Source: a virus. Taken from it: 40,659 nucleotides of DNA. The notes under the pieces were generated by a model. That model ran no database searches, had not been told where the DNA came from, and worked only from the letters and a program-made list of their open reading frames with translations. The stretch's first letter is position 1; each line of letters starts with the position of its first letter. The translations under genes were made by a program, and so were the position numbers. The stretch covers positions 1 through 40,659 of the IMG/VR virus record IMGVR_UViG_3300047319_000776; one strand, written 5' to 3'. Shown here in pieces: positions 25,471 to 32,119 of this stretch.

Positions 25471-25845
25471 CTCATCAAGCGCCTAAGTTGCGGAAAAGGC
25501 AAGCTTTTGTCACCCAGCCGGGGCGTATGGTATGACTGGCCGTATTGTGGTGAACAATGCCGGTTTGGTGGGATAATCGCGTGATTTCAAACGGTTAGCC
25601 GAGGGGTTTGCGTTAACCATGCGAGAAATCATGCGACCGCGCATGGATGGTCCGCGTTGGTTGCATGAGTTGCAAGGCGCCGTCTCTCCGACCTGTCACC
25701 GCGAGCCGTCTACTGGAAGCGCGGTTAATCCTGATTAAGCGACGGCTACCCGGGGCGGCTCCTGCCAGATATTGCGTCCCCGTTCGATCGGTGTTTGCGT
25801 CCTGTCTAGACGTAGCCTCTGGCATCGAAGATTCGTTGCCTCCGT

Positions 25846-26154
25846 TCAATGCACCGTATGCCGGCCCGGCATATGGCCGAGCGCTTCGACCAGCGCGGTG
25901 CCGAGCAACGAGGTTGCTCGATCGTCGGCTAACTGAGGCGCGGCGCACACCATCGCCGCCAACGAGCGCAACACCGCCTCGGCCTGCTTGGTCGTCAGCA
26001 CCACCCGGAAGTCGCGATCGGTCAGCAGGATCACGTAATGGCCCTGCGCGGTATGTCCTAGCTCGACCATCAAGGTGTCCACCTCCGCGTCGTGCAGACG
26101 ACCGAATAGCTCCGCGACCGCCCTGGTGCCGCTGTAGCCACTGAACGTTCTCAC
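25846..26154 (-). CDS. hypothetical protein, last gene of left early operon
   Basis: A 102-residue protein from GTG 26154, overlapping the upstream stop (GTGA). The regular mix of strand and helix (GHYVILLTDRDFRVVLTTKQ, AEAVLRSLAAMVCAAP) supports a real fold, but no family is recognised. A palindrome TATGCCGG-C-CCGGCATA lies at 25857-25873 inside its 3' end and may take part in ending transcription. Confidence 0.65.
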   Translation of the reverse strand: MRTFSGYSGTRAVAELFGRLHDAEVDTLMVELGHTAQGHYVILLTDRDFRVVLTTKQAEAVLRSLAAMVCAAPQLADDRATSLLGTALVEALGHMPGRHTVH

Positions 26155-26309
26155 CGTTCGCCGCGCCAGATCGCGTCGAGCACATCAAGGTCGCTCTGAT
26201 TTGGAATACCAAGGCCGACGCCAACACTTGACCATCGCCGCGCCCAAACATGGACACGCCACGATCCCCATAGCCAGCGGATATGTCGAATGATCGGCCA
26301 CCGGCTCAT
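26151..26309 (-). CDS. tiny hypothetical protein, Trp/Arg-rich
   Basis: A 52-residue protein beginning MSRWPIIRHIRWLWGSWRV, rich in Trp and Arg and probably amphipathic or membrane-associated. ATG 26309 overlaps the stop of the upstream ORF (TGATG), and its own stop overlaps the next start. Translational coupling supports it. Function is unknown. Confidence 0.55.
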   Translation of the reverse strand: MSRWPIIRHIRWLWGSWRVHVWARRWSSVGVGLGIPNQSDLDVLDAIWRGER

Positions 26310-26542
26310 CACGGTCTCCCCTTCCGCTCGCGCACGTCCGGCGTCGGTGCCATGCGCGCCACTTCCTCGATCGATAGCGGCTTGCGCCATTGCAGCGTCG
26401 AGGTGTTGCCTTCGCCGACCGCCTCGATCAGCGCTTCGTCCGTTCCGACGTCGCGCATGATTCGATCCCGCGCCGCCTCAACCTCGCGTCTCAGTTTCAG
26501 GCTCCAACGGAGCACTGACACCGGTCCCGTCCGATCATGCAC
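26309..26542 (-). CDS. hypothetical protein, downstream half of a broken ORF
   Basis: A 77-residue reading from GTG 26542. The same frame continues upstream without any start codon through protein-like text (VYAGGRPLWQLSIAV) to a TGA at 26588-26590, and beyond that TGA it is the frame of the 43-residue ORF at 26588-26719. The two pieces probably come from one gene of about 136 codons. The visible part has basic helices (LKLRREVEAARDRIM). See the upstream piece. Confidence 0.55.
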   Translation of the reverse strand: MHDRTGPVSVLRWSLKLRREVEAARDRIMRDVGTDEALIEAVGEGNTSTLQWRKPLSIEEVARMAPTPDVRERKGRP

Positions 26543-26587
26543 AGCGATAGAAAGCTGCCAGAGCGGGCGACCACCGGCATAGACGCT

Positions 26588-26719
26588 TCACTCAAGTCCG
26601 AGGTTGACCGTGAGGCCCGCCGACATGACGCGACCGCAGCGCCAAAAGTGACCGGCGGTTATCTGCTTGAACGGATCGAACACCGGATGCGCGAGCGCGA
26701 ATTCGATCTGTGATCTCAT
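26588..26719 (-). pseudogene. upstream half of ORF interrupted by in-frame TGA
   Basis: A 43-residue ORF from ATG 26719, overlapping the upstream stop (ATGA). It reads MRSQIEFALAHPVFDPFK and ends GLTVNLGLE before TGA; the next in-frame codons continue as SVYAGGRPLWQLS. This suggests a nonsense mutation, a sequencing error, or stop read-through. If intact, one protein would span 26719 to 26309. Confidence 0.5.
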
Positions 26720-26970
26720 GTCCCCCGCCGATCCTCTGCCGCGAACAATTCGACGATCCGCGCGAGCACCTGTTTCCGCATAGCGATTCCGATATCAACC
26801 AACAGCTGTTGGTCTCTTATCGCCGCGCCCCCGACGATAACGCTTCCGTCAAGCGTCCGCATAACCGCCTCCAGGCGGACCGGCCCGACGCTCACCCACG
26901 CCGTCGCGATATCGTTCTCGCGCCGACCTCCGGTGTGGATCATAAGTTGCTCGATCTCGAATTCGTGCAT
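26716..26970 (-). CDS. hypothetical protein with strong ribosome binding site
   Basis: An 84-residue protein starting MHEFEIEQLMIHTGGRREND. AAGGAGGT lies six bases upstream of the ATG (26977-26984), one of the best in the operon. The text alternates strands and helices (LEAVMRTLDGSVIVGG, then MRKQVLARIVELFAAED). It is not recognised. Confidence 0.7.
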   Translation of the reverse strand: MHEFEIEQLMIHTGGRRENDIATAWVSVGPVRLEAVMRTLDGSVIVGGAAIRDQQLLVDIGIAMRKQVLARIVELFAAEDRRGT

Positions 26971-27221
26971 CGCTTTACCTCCTTCATCCTCGATCGCTTC
27001 GTCATGCCGGTTTTCCGGTGGCTACGCGGCGTCGCGCAGGCGACCGCTACGGTCGGACGCTCTGGCGCCGCAAGCCAGCCACGCCCTTCCGCGCAGGCGC
27101 GGCACCATGCCTGGGCCCTAGCACCGCGATCGATGAGCACGTCGCCCGGCGCATAGGTAGCCTCACAGCCTGGGGCGAACGTCATCGCCTTGCGGCCGCA
27201 AGCGCATCGCTGGAGCGTCAC
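26940..27221 (-). CDS. possible zinc-binding small protein
   Basis: A 93-residue reading from GTG 27221 with cysteines RCACG near residues 6-8, one at 19, and CRAC near 40-43, a pattern that could bind zinc. The C-terminal 30 residues are basic. It overlaps the next gene by 31 bases, so its true end or start may differ. It is coupled to the tiny ORF upstream (GTGA). Confidence 0.5.
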   Translation of the reverse strand: MTLQRCACGRKAMTFAPGCEATYAPGDVLIDRGARAQAWCRACAEGRGWLAAPERPTVAVACATPRSHRKTGMTKRSRMKEVKRCTNSRSSNL

Positions 27222-27292
27222 AGCACCAGGACGATCAAGCCGAACGCGATCCAGACCGTTCCGAGCAACGCGACCAAGCCGAGCAACCGCAC
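27218..27292 (-). CDS. 24-residue transmembrane peptide
   Basis: From GTG 27292, two bases after the preceding stop, the frame encodes one hydrophobic helix (RLLGLVALLGTVWIAFGLIV) and stops inside the next start codon (GTGA). Its tight fit between neighbours and full hydrophobicity suggest it is real; it is too short for codon statistics. Confidence 0.4.
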   Translation of the reverse strand: MRLLGLVALLGTVWIAFGLIVLVL

Positions 27293-27294
27293 GG

Positions 27295-27501
27295 TCAGCT
27301 ATCCTTCGCCATCGGATACATCATATCGGCGACAAGCTGTGCGGCTCTGCTAGTCAGAAAGGGCTTGTCGCAGCACGGGCACCTATCGAGCGGCAACCGC
27401 TCGCCGGCCGGCATGATGACGAGGCCGTCGATCCCTGGGAGGATCGCCAGCCCGTCGCTGCGCCTATTCTCGGTCCACCGTTGTTGTGGTTGATCGCTCA
27501 T
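27295..27501 (-). CDS. small zinc-ribbon-like protein
   Basis: A 68-residue protein (MSDQPQQRW start) with a CPCC motif in LDRCPCCDKPFLTSRAA, followed by a helix. One CxxC only, so metal binding would need a dimer or other residues. It overlaps the upstream gene by 38 bases. Function is unknown. Confidence 0.6.
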   Translation of the reverse strand: MSDQPQQRWTENRRSDGLAILPGIDGLVIMPAGERLPLDRCPCCDKPFLTSRAAQLVADMMYPMAKDS

Positions 27502-27679
27502 TGTGTTCCTCCAAATATCTGAGCACCGCTTCCATCACGTCCCACTGCCGGTCGATCTGGTTGCGCTTGTTGCGACCGGCGTCCGCCTTCCACTTGGGAT
27601 ACAGCGTCGCGCGCATCCGCAGTTCGCGCCGTACCTCCTCGATCATGTCGTCGATCGAGATCGGCAACAGGTCAGGCAT
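27464..27679 (-). CDS. small phage hypothetical protein
   Basis: A 71-residue helical protein starting MPDLLPISIDDMIEEVRREL and containing LRMRATLYPKWKADAGRNKR, a signature of short ORFs common in phage early operons. ATG 27679 overlaps the end of the excisionase-like gene. Function is unknown. Confidence 0.7.
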   Translation of the reverse strand: MPDLLPISIDDMIEEVRRELRMRATLYPKWKADAGRNKRNQIDRQWDVMEAVLRYLEEHNERSTTTTVDRE

Positions 27680-27911
27680 GACGCTTGTCCTGCGCATCGA
27701 CGAAGGCCACGTAATCGCTCGCGCGCCAGCGCTTGTATCGGCCGATTTCGATCGTCGGCCGGGGGAACTTACCCTCGTGCACCAGCCGGTATATCGACCG
27801 CTTGTCGAGGCTCATCAGGTCGGCGATCTGATCCACGTCGAGCAGTCTCGGCACGAGCTCACGGACGCTCGCTTCCTGATCGATCTCGACCAGCGTCGGC
27901 GCGGCCTTCAT
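27672..27911 (-). CDS. AlpA/excisionase-like HTH protein
   Basis: A 79-residue DNA-binding protein with a winged HTH of the MerR/AlpA type: LLDVDQIADLMSLDKRSIYR, then HEGKFPRP, GRYKRW and a final helix. P4-type integrases commonly work with AlpA-like directionality factors, so this is the best excisionase candidate, acting on sites near 25401-25645. It could equally be a transcription activator of the integrase. Confidence 0.8.
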   Translation of the reverse strand: MKAAPTLVEIDQEASVRELVPRLLDVDQIADLMSLDKRSIYRLVHEGKFPRPTIEIGRYKRWRASDYVAFVDAQDKRHA

Positions 27912-27912
27912 C

Positions 27913-28134
27913 TCAAGCCGCCGCACCGCGCACATGTAGTTGCGGCTGTCGCACATCCTCGATATCGAGTTGCTGCTCGCCGTGCCGCTCGCTGGGATCG
28001 TCTGGCATCTCGGCAATCCGATCGGACCAATACGTGGTTACGCGAACGCGACCCGCCACGCTTAGTTCGCGCAGATCGCGCAGCACGCGCTGCATCAGTT
28101 GAATCTCGTGGTCAGGCTTGTGCCGTGTGGTCAT
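27913..28134 (-). CDS. hypothetical early protein
   Basis: A 73-residue protein starting MTTRHKPDHEIQLMQRVLRD, helical at first and acidic at the end. ATG 28134 overlaps the Bet stop (ATGA), and it ends one base before the excisionase-like gene. The family is unknown. A role with Bet is suggested only by coupling. Confidence 0.65.
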   Translation of the reverse strand: MTTRHKPDHEIQLMQRVLRDLRELSVAGRVRVTTYWSDRIAEMPDDPSERHGEQQLDIEDVRQPQLHVRGAAA

Positions 28135-29312
28135 GTCGCGTTGCCTCCCTTCAATATCGCGCGCCGCGTTGCGATCGCTTCGTTGACGCGATCGAGATCG
28201 AGCGGAAACAGATCGCGCGTCTTGACCTTCCACGAAGCGCTGACCGTCAACGTGTCGAGTTCGTCGGCGTTCATCGCCTCGATCTCGGCAAGCAGTTCGC
28301 GGATCGGATCATCCGGCCAGTCGTCGCTCGGCGGCGGAACTTCATCGACCACCGTTCGGATACGCGCTTCGTTGATCCAATCTCTGATGTTTGCGCGAAT
28401 CAATTCCGGCGCCTTTTCCAGCGCGAGCTTCACGCGCGGATGGTTCTGGATCGCGATAACCTCGGCCTCGGTCGGAACGCTCGCCAGGACCGTCTGGACG
28501 TTCTTGACCCAGCGCGTGGCGTTCTGCTCCTCGAGCAACGCGAGACCGGCCGTAGCGTCGCCTGGGGGCGGCGGCGGGGGCGTCTGTTCGACCTGCCGGT
28601 CGCGGTCGATCATGCCGGGATCGCCCTGGTCAACCTTGCCCTCGATCGTCACGCCGCCCGTCTCGGTCTCGCGGTCCTCCATCTCCTCGGCGGTGTAGCC
28701 GGCCTCCTCGGGAAAGGCGGCGCGCAACACCGCAGCCTTGGTGCACTTGTGAAGCATCTGACGCGGCGCCTTGGTCCACCGCTCGTTGGGGATTTCGCTG
28801 CGGAAGCCGGCGCGGCCGTAGCACTCGATCCACCATAGTTGCTCGGTGAACTTGCGGGGCTGTCCGCCGATCAACCGATAAACCGTGAGCTTGCACCACT
28901 CGGGGAAATCGACGCTGAGCTCGGTCGTTTGCGTCGTGCCGTTGTCGTTTTCGGACGTGCCACGGAATGTCTTGGTAACGGTGGGGCCATATTCCGCCGC
29001 GTCCATGCCGGCCCACTGTTGGGTCCGCGCGGCGGTAATCTCGACCTCGTTGATCCCTTGCATCACCACCTGAACCTTGCGGCGCAGGCGCGAGTTATAC
29101 ATCGGCACCACATGCACCGGCCGCTTGTAGGGATCGAGATGGCGCACGGCACAGTATTCGACCACCGCCATGACGACTTCTGGCGTCTCGGCGTTGGGAT
29201 AGCATTCGCAGAGCGACCGCCAAGCCGCGTCGGTCCCGGCGAAGTTCGCTGGTTTGGTATACCTGGGCGCGATCGTAACCGCCTGCCGCTCGCGGGCTGC
29301 TGCCTGAGCCAT
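28131..29312 (-). CDS. bet: Bet single-strand annealing recombinase
   Basis: A 393-residue protein of the phage Bet/RecT superfamily. Diagnostic text lies between residues 55 and 100: AVRHLDPYKRPVHVVPMYNS, then LRRKVQVVMQGINEVEITA, and later WWIECYGRAGFRSEIPNERW and MLHKCTKAAVLRAAFPEE. A Pro-rich linker near 245 joins a C-terminal helical region that is longer than lambda Bet. It anneals single strands during phage recombination. A partner exonuclease is not adjacent; the VRR-NUC at 30966 is a candidate. Confidence 0.9.
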   Translation of the reverse strand: MAQAAARERQAVTIAPRYTKPANFAGTDAAWRSLCECYPNAETPEVVMAVVEYCAVRHLDPYKRPVHVVPMYNSRLRRKVQVVMQGINEVEITAARTQQWAGMDAAEYGPTVTKTFRGTSENDNGTTQTTELSVDFPEWCKLTVYRLIGGQPRKFTEQLWWIECYGRAGFRSEIPNERWTKAPRQMLHKCTKAAVLRAAFPEEAGYTAEEMEDRETETGGVTIEGKVDQGDPGMIDRDRQVEQTPPPPPPGDATAGLALLEEQNATRWVKNVQTVLASVPTEAEVIAIQNHPRVKLALEKAPELIRANIRDWINEARIRTVVDEVPPPSDDWPDDPIRELLAEIEAMNADELDTLTVSASWKVKTRDLFPLDLDRVNEAIATRRAILKGGNAT

Positions 29313-29315
29313 GTG

Positions 29316-29852
29316 TCAAAGCTTCCTGATCTGGAGATACGGCGCGGGATTCGACAACACCGCGCCGGGGATTACCACACCTTGCTCGAGGTCTTCGGCG
29401 AGCGGCGTTTTCATTAGTGTGCGTTCAATCCGGAAGTATTGATCGGGCACCAGTCCCTCGTCGGTGATCACGACGGAGGGGCGGCCCATGACCATACCGG
29501 CGCGGGCGAGCTTGGCGCGGTATGACTTCATATCGAGCGCGGTCAATAGCTGCTCGATGACCGTGCGGATCGTCTCGGCGCGCGCGCGATATCGATCGCG
29601 GCGCTGCACCATTTCGCGACGGAGGTTGTCCGCCTCAACCTCTCGCCGGTCGCACCACACAAGCGCGTCAATCGCGCGCTCTAGCAGCACTTCGGGATGC
29701 GTGATCTCGGCGTCGGCAAGCTCGCGGCTAATCCCTTCCTCATCGTCGGCTAGGACCGGATCGGCGGTATAAATCTCGCGCAACTGCTGCCATGCGGAGA
29801 CCGCACGTTCTAATTGCCAAGCCGAAGGAACCCGTGGTGCACTGTCGGACAT
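29316..29852 (-). CDS. siphovirus Gp157 family protein
   Basis: A 178-residue coiled-coil protein of the Gp157 family often found beside Bet/RecT genes. The central helix (NLRREMVQRRDRYRARAETI) and the C-terminal YLQIRKL, preceded by PGAVLSN, match the family layout. It is the first gene of the leftward early operon, 52 bases from operator O2. Family members are linked to phage recombination or resistance to host defence, without known mechanism. Confidence 0.85.
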   Translation of the reverse strand: MSDSAPRVPSAWQLERAVSAWQQLREIYTADPVLADDEEGISRELADAEITHPEVLLERAIDALVWCDRREVEADNLRREMVQRRDRYRARAETIRTVIEQLLTALDMKSYRAKLARAGMVMGRPSVVITDEGLVPDQYFRIERTLMKTPLAEDLEQGVVIPGAVLSNPAPYLQIRKL

Positions 29853-29903
29853 TCGTCAACTCCGCACGCTCGTTTGGGGGCCGTTCGCAGCCTAAGCGAA
29901 GAG

Positions 29904-29918
29904 TTGCCTAGAAGGCAA
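29904..29918. promoter_or_regulatory. repressor operator O2
   Basis: TTGCCT-AGA-AGGCAA, followed by a half-site-like AGGCAGG. It lies 52 bases upstream of the Gp157 start and should control the leftward early operon. A plus-strand promoter reading (TTGCCT, 17 bases, TAAATA at 29927-29932) is possible as well. Confidence 0.75.
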
Positions 29919-30000
29919 TAGGCAGGTAAATATGCTCATCAAACGATCGCTACTGATGATTGACAGATTGCCAGCAGCGCCCCACCATTCCGAGGTTGTG

Positions 30001-30015
30001 TCGCCTAAAAGGCAA
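30001..30015. promoter_or_regulatory. repressor operator O3
   Basis: TCGCCT-AAA-AGGCAA, one mismatch from the consensus. It lies between O2 and the basic ORF at 30107. A consensus TTGACA is at 29960-29965 but no good -10 follows. Confidence 0.65.
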
Positions 30016-30106
30016 CCGCTGGCAGCCGCAAGTGGCCGCGCGGGTGAGCGACGCGCAATCAGGATTTATCGCGGAAGGACGACCTCAAACCAGGAGACGT
30101 TCGTAA

Positions 30107-30283
30107 ATGCCCAAACGCAAAAGGGCTAAGGCTGTTTTCGAGGACGTGCCGCCGCTCCAGATGGTCGATCCTACGTACGCCGCGCGCGCTTTGGCGACGA
30201 TGGGGGAGAAGGCGGCACGGCTGGCCCGAAAAGCGCTGAAACGTAAGGGCTGTCGCGATAAGAAGCCAGCAACGCCTCCCTGA
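30107..30283 (+). CDS. small basic protein antisense to the repressor end
   Basis: A 58-residue Lys/Arg-rich protein (MPKRKRAKAVFEDVPPLQMV) with a good ribosome binding site (AGGAGA, about 9 bases upstream). Its 3' 113 bases overlap the repressor gene tail to tail. Being downstream of O3 it would be off in the lysogen. It may be an early nucleic-acid-binding protein, and its transcript would be antisense to the repressor mRNA. Confidence 0.5.
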   Translation: MPKRKRAKAVFEDVPPLQMVDPTYAARALATMGEKAARLARKALKRKGCRDKKPATPP

Positions 30284-30575
30284 GCTCCTGCCGCATATCA
30301 AGTCCTAGGCGACCGCGAAAGATGAAGTCGAGCGTGCAGCCGGTCGAGGCGCATATCAGGATCAGTGTTTCGATATTCGGCTGGCGGCTGCCATTTTCCC
30401 ACTTGTTGAGGATTTGCGGATTGATCAGCAATTCCCGCGCCCAATCGGCCTGGGTGTGGCCGAGAACCGCCCGCAGCATCCGCAATCGCGCACCCACCGC
30501 GACGAGCGTCGCACTGCTGATCGTCCGCTTCACCATACGGCGAGGATACTTTTTGCGGCGGATTCTCACTACCAT
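30171..30575 (-). CDS. XRE-family phage repressor
   Basis: A 134-residue protein with an HTH_XRE domain at about residues 25-85 (ARLRMLRAVLGHTQADWARE, then NKWENGSRQPNIETL). There is no LexA-like peptidase domain, so induction would not be by RecA-aided self-cleavage. ATG 30575 has AAAGGG upstream and lies 8 bases from operator O4; ATG 30536 is an alternative. It is the likely reader of TTGCCTnnnAGGCAA and probably represses its own gene. Confidence 0.8.
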   Translation of the reverse strand: MVVRIRRKKYPRRMVKRTISSATLVAVGARLRMLRAVLGHTQADWARELLINPQILNKWENGSRQPNIETLILICASTGCTLDFIFRGRLGLDMRQELREALLASYRDSPYVSALFGPAVPPSPPSSPKRARRT

Positions 30576-30582
30576 CGTCTAG

Positions 30583-30597
30583 TTGCCCTTTAGGCAA
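30583..30597. promoter_or_regulatory. repressor operator O4
   Basis: TTGCCC-TTT-AGGCAA, one mismatch. It covers the expected start of repressor transcription and touches the -10 box, consistent with autoregulation. Confidence 0.75.
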
Positions 30598-30626
30598 TTA
30601 TACCCGCTATCCACAAGCCCTGCCAA
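30597..30626 (-). promoter_or_regulatory. repressor promoter
   Basis: On the minus strand a TTGGCA -35 (30626-30621), an 18-base spacer and a perfect TATAAT -10 (30602-30597) precede the repressor start codon by about 20 bases. Confidence 0.75.
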
Positions 30627-30668
30627 TCAACCGCCGGTGGCAACGTGAATTCGCCATATCGCGCCAAC

Positions 30669-30697
30669 TTGACCGTTGCCTTGTAGGCAATTATCGT
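30669..30697 (+). promoter_or_regulatory. rightward early promoter with operator O5 in its spacer
   Basis: A TTGACC -35 at 30669-30674 and a TATCGT -10 at 30692-30697 are separated by 17 bases that contain operator O5 (TTGCCT-TGT-AGGCAA, 30676-30690). Bound repressor would block polymerase. The expected start site is near 30704, only a few bases from the ATG at 30708. Confidence 0.75.
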
Positions 30698-30707
30698 CCG
30701 TTTCCCC

Positions 30708-30956
30708 ATGCAACACAGCCGGATCATCGACGACCTTTCGGGACGCTTCGGCGGGCAGATCAGGCTCGCAGCGCGGCTTGGGTTGTCGAACACCACGATC
30801 AGCCATTGGCGCAACGACGACGGCATTCCGCCGCGCCATTGGCCGACGCTGCTGAAGCTCGCGAAGCGCGCGGGCTATAAGCTGACCCTCGGCCAGCTTG
30901 TGGCCGGACCCGCACGCCCCGCACGGAGTGACGTTAAGCCCTGCGAAGTCGGCTAG
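30708..30956 (+). CDS. Cro-like HTH regulator
   Basis: An 82-residue protein with an HTH of the Cro/YdaS kind: FGGQIRLAARLGLSNTTISH, then IPPRHWPTLLKLAKRAG. It is the first rightward early gene, divergent from the repressor. No Shine-Dalgarno sequence precedes the ATG, and the promoter places the transcript start within about five bases, so its mRNA may be leaderless. It probably shuts off the repressor or activates the lytic route. Confidence 0.8.
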   Translation: MQHSRIIDDLSGRFGGQIRLAARLGLSNTTISHWRNDDGIPPRHWPTLLKLAKRAGYKLTLGQLVAGPARPARSDVKPCEVG

Positions 30957-30965
30957 CTCGGTATC

Positions 30966-31472
30966 GTGGTCCGTGCGCGCTCATTGCGTCCGCCTGTTGA
31001 TGCCGTCCCGCTCCAGAACTGTGCGATACCGCACAAACCCCGCGTTCCGTTCCGGCTGACCGCGCCTATTCCGCCCGAGAATGACTTGCACGAGGCGGTG
31101 GCCGACGCGCTCGACCGGCTCCTAATGCCGCCGGCCCGCTGGACGACGTTTCCGGCGGGCCACGTCCCGTTGCCGGCGCGCTATGCGGTCAAGCTCGCGC
31201 GGCTCGGACTGAAACGAAACTGGCCCGACATTATTGTGCTGCACCGCAACATCTACGGGATCGAACTGAAGCGGCCGGGCGAGCGGTTGAGCATTGCGCG
31301 GTGGATCGTCAACCGGCGAACCGGCGCGCGCCGCTACGTCGAGGGGCAGCGCGAGGAATTCCCACGATTGGAAGCGGCCGGCATGCGGATCGCGGTCTGC
31401 GAGACCGTGGTCGCCGTGCTCGACGCGCTCGCGGCTTGGCAGGTTCCGTTGCGCGGACGGATTGCGGCATGA
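30966..31472 (+). CDS. VRR-NUC-like endonuclease
   Basis: A 168-residue protein from GTG 30966. The PD-(D/E)xK core is visible: Glu in PENDLHEA (39), Asp88 in NWPDIIVL, and E100-x-K102 in GIELKRPG, followed by a helix and VAVLDALAAW. Single-domain VRR-NUC proteins of this length are common beside phage primases and cleave branched or single-stranded DNA. It could resolve replication structures or supply the nuclease for Bet. The stop overlaps the next start (ATGA). Confidence 0.8.
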   Translation: MVRARSLRPPVDAVPLQNCAIPHKPRVPFRLTAPIPPENDLHEAVADALDRLLMPPARWTTFPAGHVPLPARYAVKLARLGLKRNWPDIIVLHRNIYGIELKRPGERLSIARWIVNRRTGARRYVEGQREEFPRLEAAGMRIAVCETVVAVLDALAAWQVPLRGRIAA

Positions 31473-32119
31473 CGCCGACCTTTACCTTTAACGCTCCATA
31501 TGAGCGTTCGGCCGTCTCGTTGTCGGCTCCGTGGCCCTACATAGCTGCGCCGATGCGCGAAAACCTCAAAGAACGCCTAGAATTAGGTTGCTACTGTCAG
31601 CACGATGCGCCACGCACTGCGAGCCTTACTCGGCGCTCAATTGCCGGCGCGGTTAGTATATACCTTCAATGTGACGCGTGCGGTGCGGCTATCGGCTCGG
31701 CTATGTCGAGGCAGCAGCATCCTAGATGGCAGGACTATCCGTCGTGGAATAACTTTCTTGCCGAACGCTACACAGCGGCACAGCGGGCGGGGTTCGATGC
31801 ATTGCCTAGCCGCGAAGCTCGCGAAGCCGCGCGCCTTGCTGAGTACCAAGCAAGGGCAGCGGACTATGAGGAATGGTGTCGCTCAAGTCCGGAATGGAAG
31901 GAGATTGCAAAGCTGGTTGCGTGGCGTTCGCGCGGACACTGTGAAGCTTGTCTAGCCGCAACGGCGACAGTCGTTCATCATTTGACATACAGCTTCGGCC
32001 GGCTACCGCCTGCTTGGCATTTGAAGGCAGTTTGCGACGGGTGCCATAGACGACTGCATGACGAAGCGGATGAGTGGTGTGACTACGGCATGGCACGAAG
32101 CGGCCATGATGACCGTTGA
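31469..32119 (+). CDS. HNH endonuclease with extra zinc-binding N-terminal motif
   Basis: A 216-residue protein. The C-terminal HNH/beta-beta-alpha nuclease reads RGHCEAC (158-161), VVHHLTY (His170-171) and CDGCHRRLHDE (189-199). The N-terminal half has CYC (41-43) and CDACG (68-72), perhaps a second zinc site. The middle is a charged helix. It overlaps the primase start by 14 bases. Its DNA target is unknown. Confidence 0.8.
   Translation: MTPTFTFNAPYERSAVSLSAPWPYIAAPMRENLKERLELGCYCQHDAPRTASLTRRSIAGAVSIYLQCDACGAAIGSAMSRQQHPRWQDYPSWNNFLAERYTAAQRAGFDALPSREAREAARLAEYQARAADYEEWCRSSPEWKEIAKLVAWRSRGHCEACLAATATVVHHLTYSFGRLPPAWHLKAVCDGCHRRLHDEADEWCDYGMARSGHDDR

Larger units (their letters stand above)
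25401..25645. other. clustered TCATGCG motifs, candidate integrase arm sites (attP)
   Basis: TCATGCG occurs at 25401, 25410, 25421 and 25629, a near copy CCATGCG at 25618, and an inverted CATGCG at 25640-25645. The two clusters lie about 200 bases apart in non-coding DNA upstream of the integrase, as expected of arm-type sites flanking a core. The core sequence is not identified. Confidence 0.5.
25388..25845 (-). other. non-coding region: candidate attP and regulatory sites
   Basis: This 458-base gap has no convincing gene. It holds the clustered TCATGCG motifs, inverted repeats at 25431-25445 and 25455-25471, and a TTAATC/GATTAA pair at 25725-25738. A 39-residue plus-strand reading from 25619 is not convincing. 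No tRNA fragment was recognised. Confidence 0.6.

Noticed and set aside
25619-25738. 39-residue plus-strand ORF in the integrase-side gap
   Set aside because: No ribosome binding site, no neighbours on that strand, and it covers the repeat cluster.
25613-26257. Long minus-strand reading frame over the candidate attP region
   Set aside because: Its text is low complexity and Arg/Gly/Ser-rich, and it overlaps the better ORFs at 25846 and 26151 in another frame.
27486-28838. 450-residue plus-strand open frame opposite Bet and its neighbours
   Set aside because: It is the antisense of well-supported genes, with Arg-rich text typical of shadow frames in GC-rich DNA.
29932-30129. 65-residue plus-strand ORF across operator O3
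   Set aside because: No ribosome binding site and it covers a regulatory region; the ORF at 30107 has much better signals.
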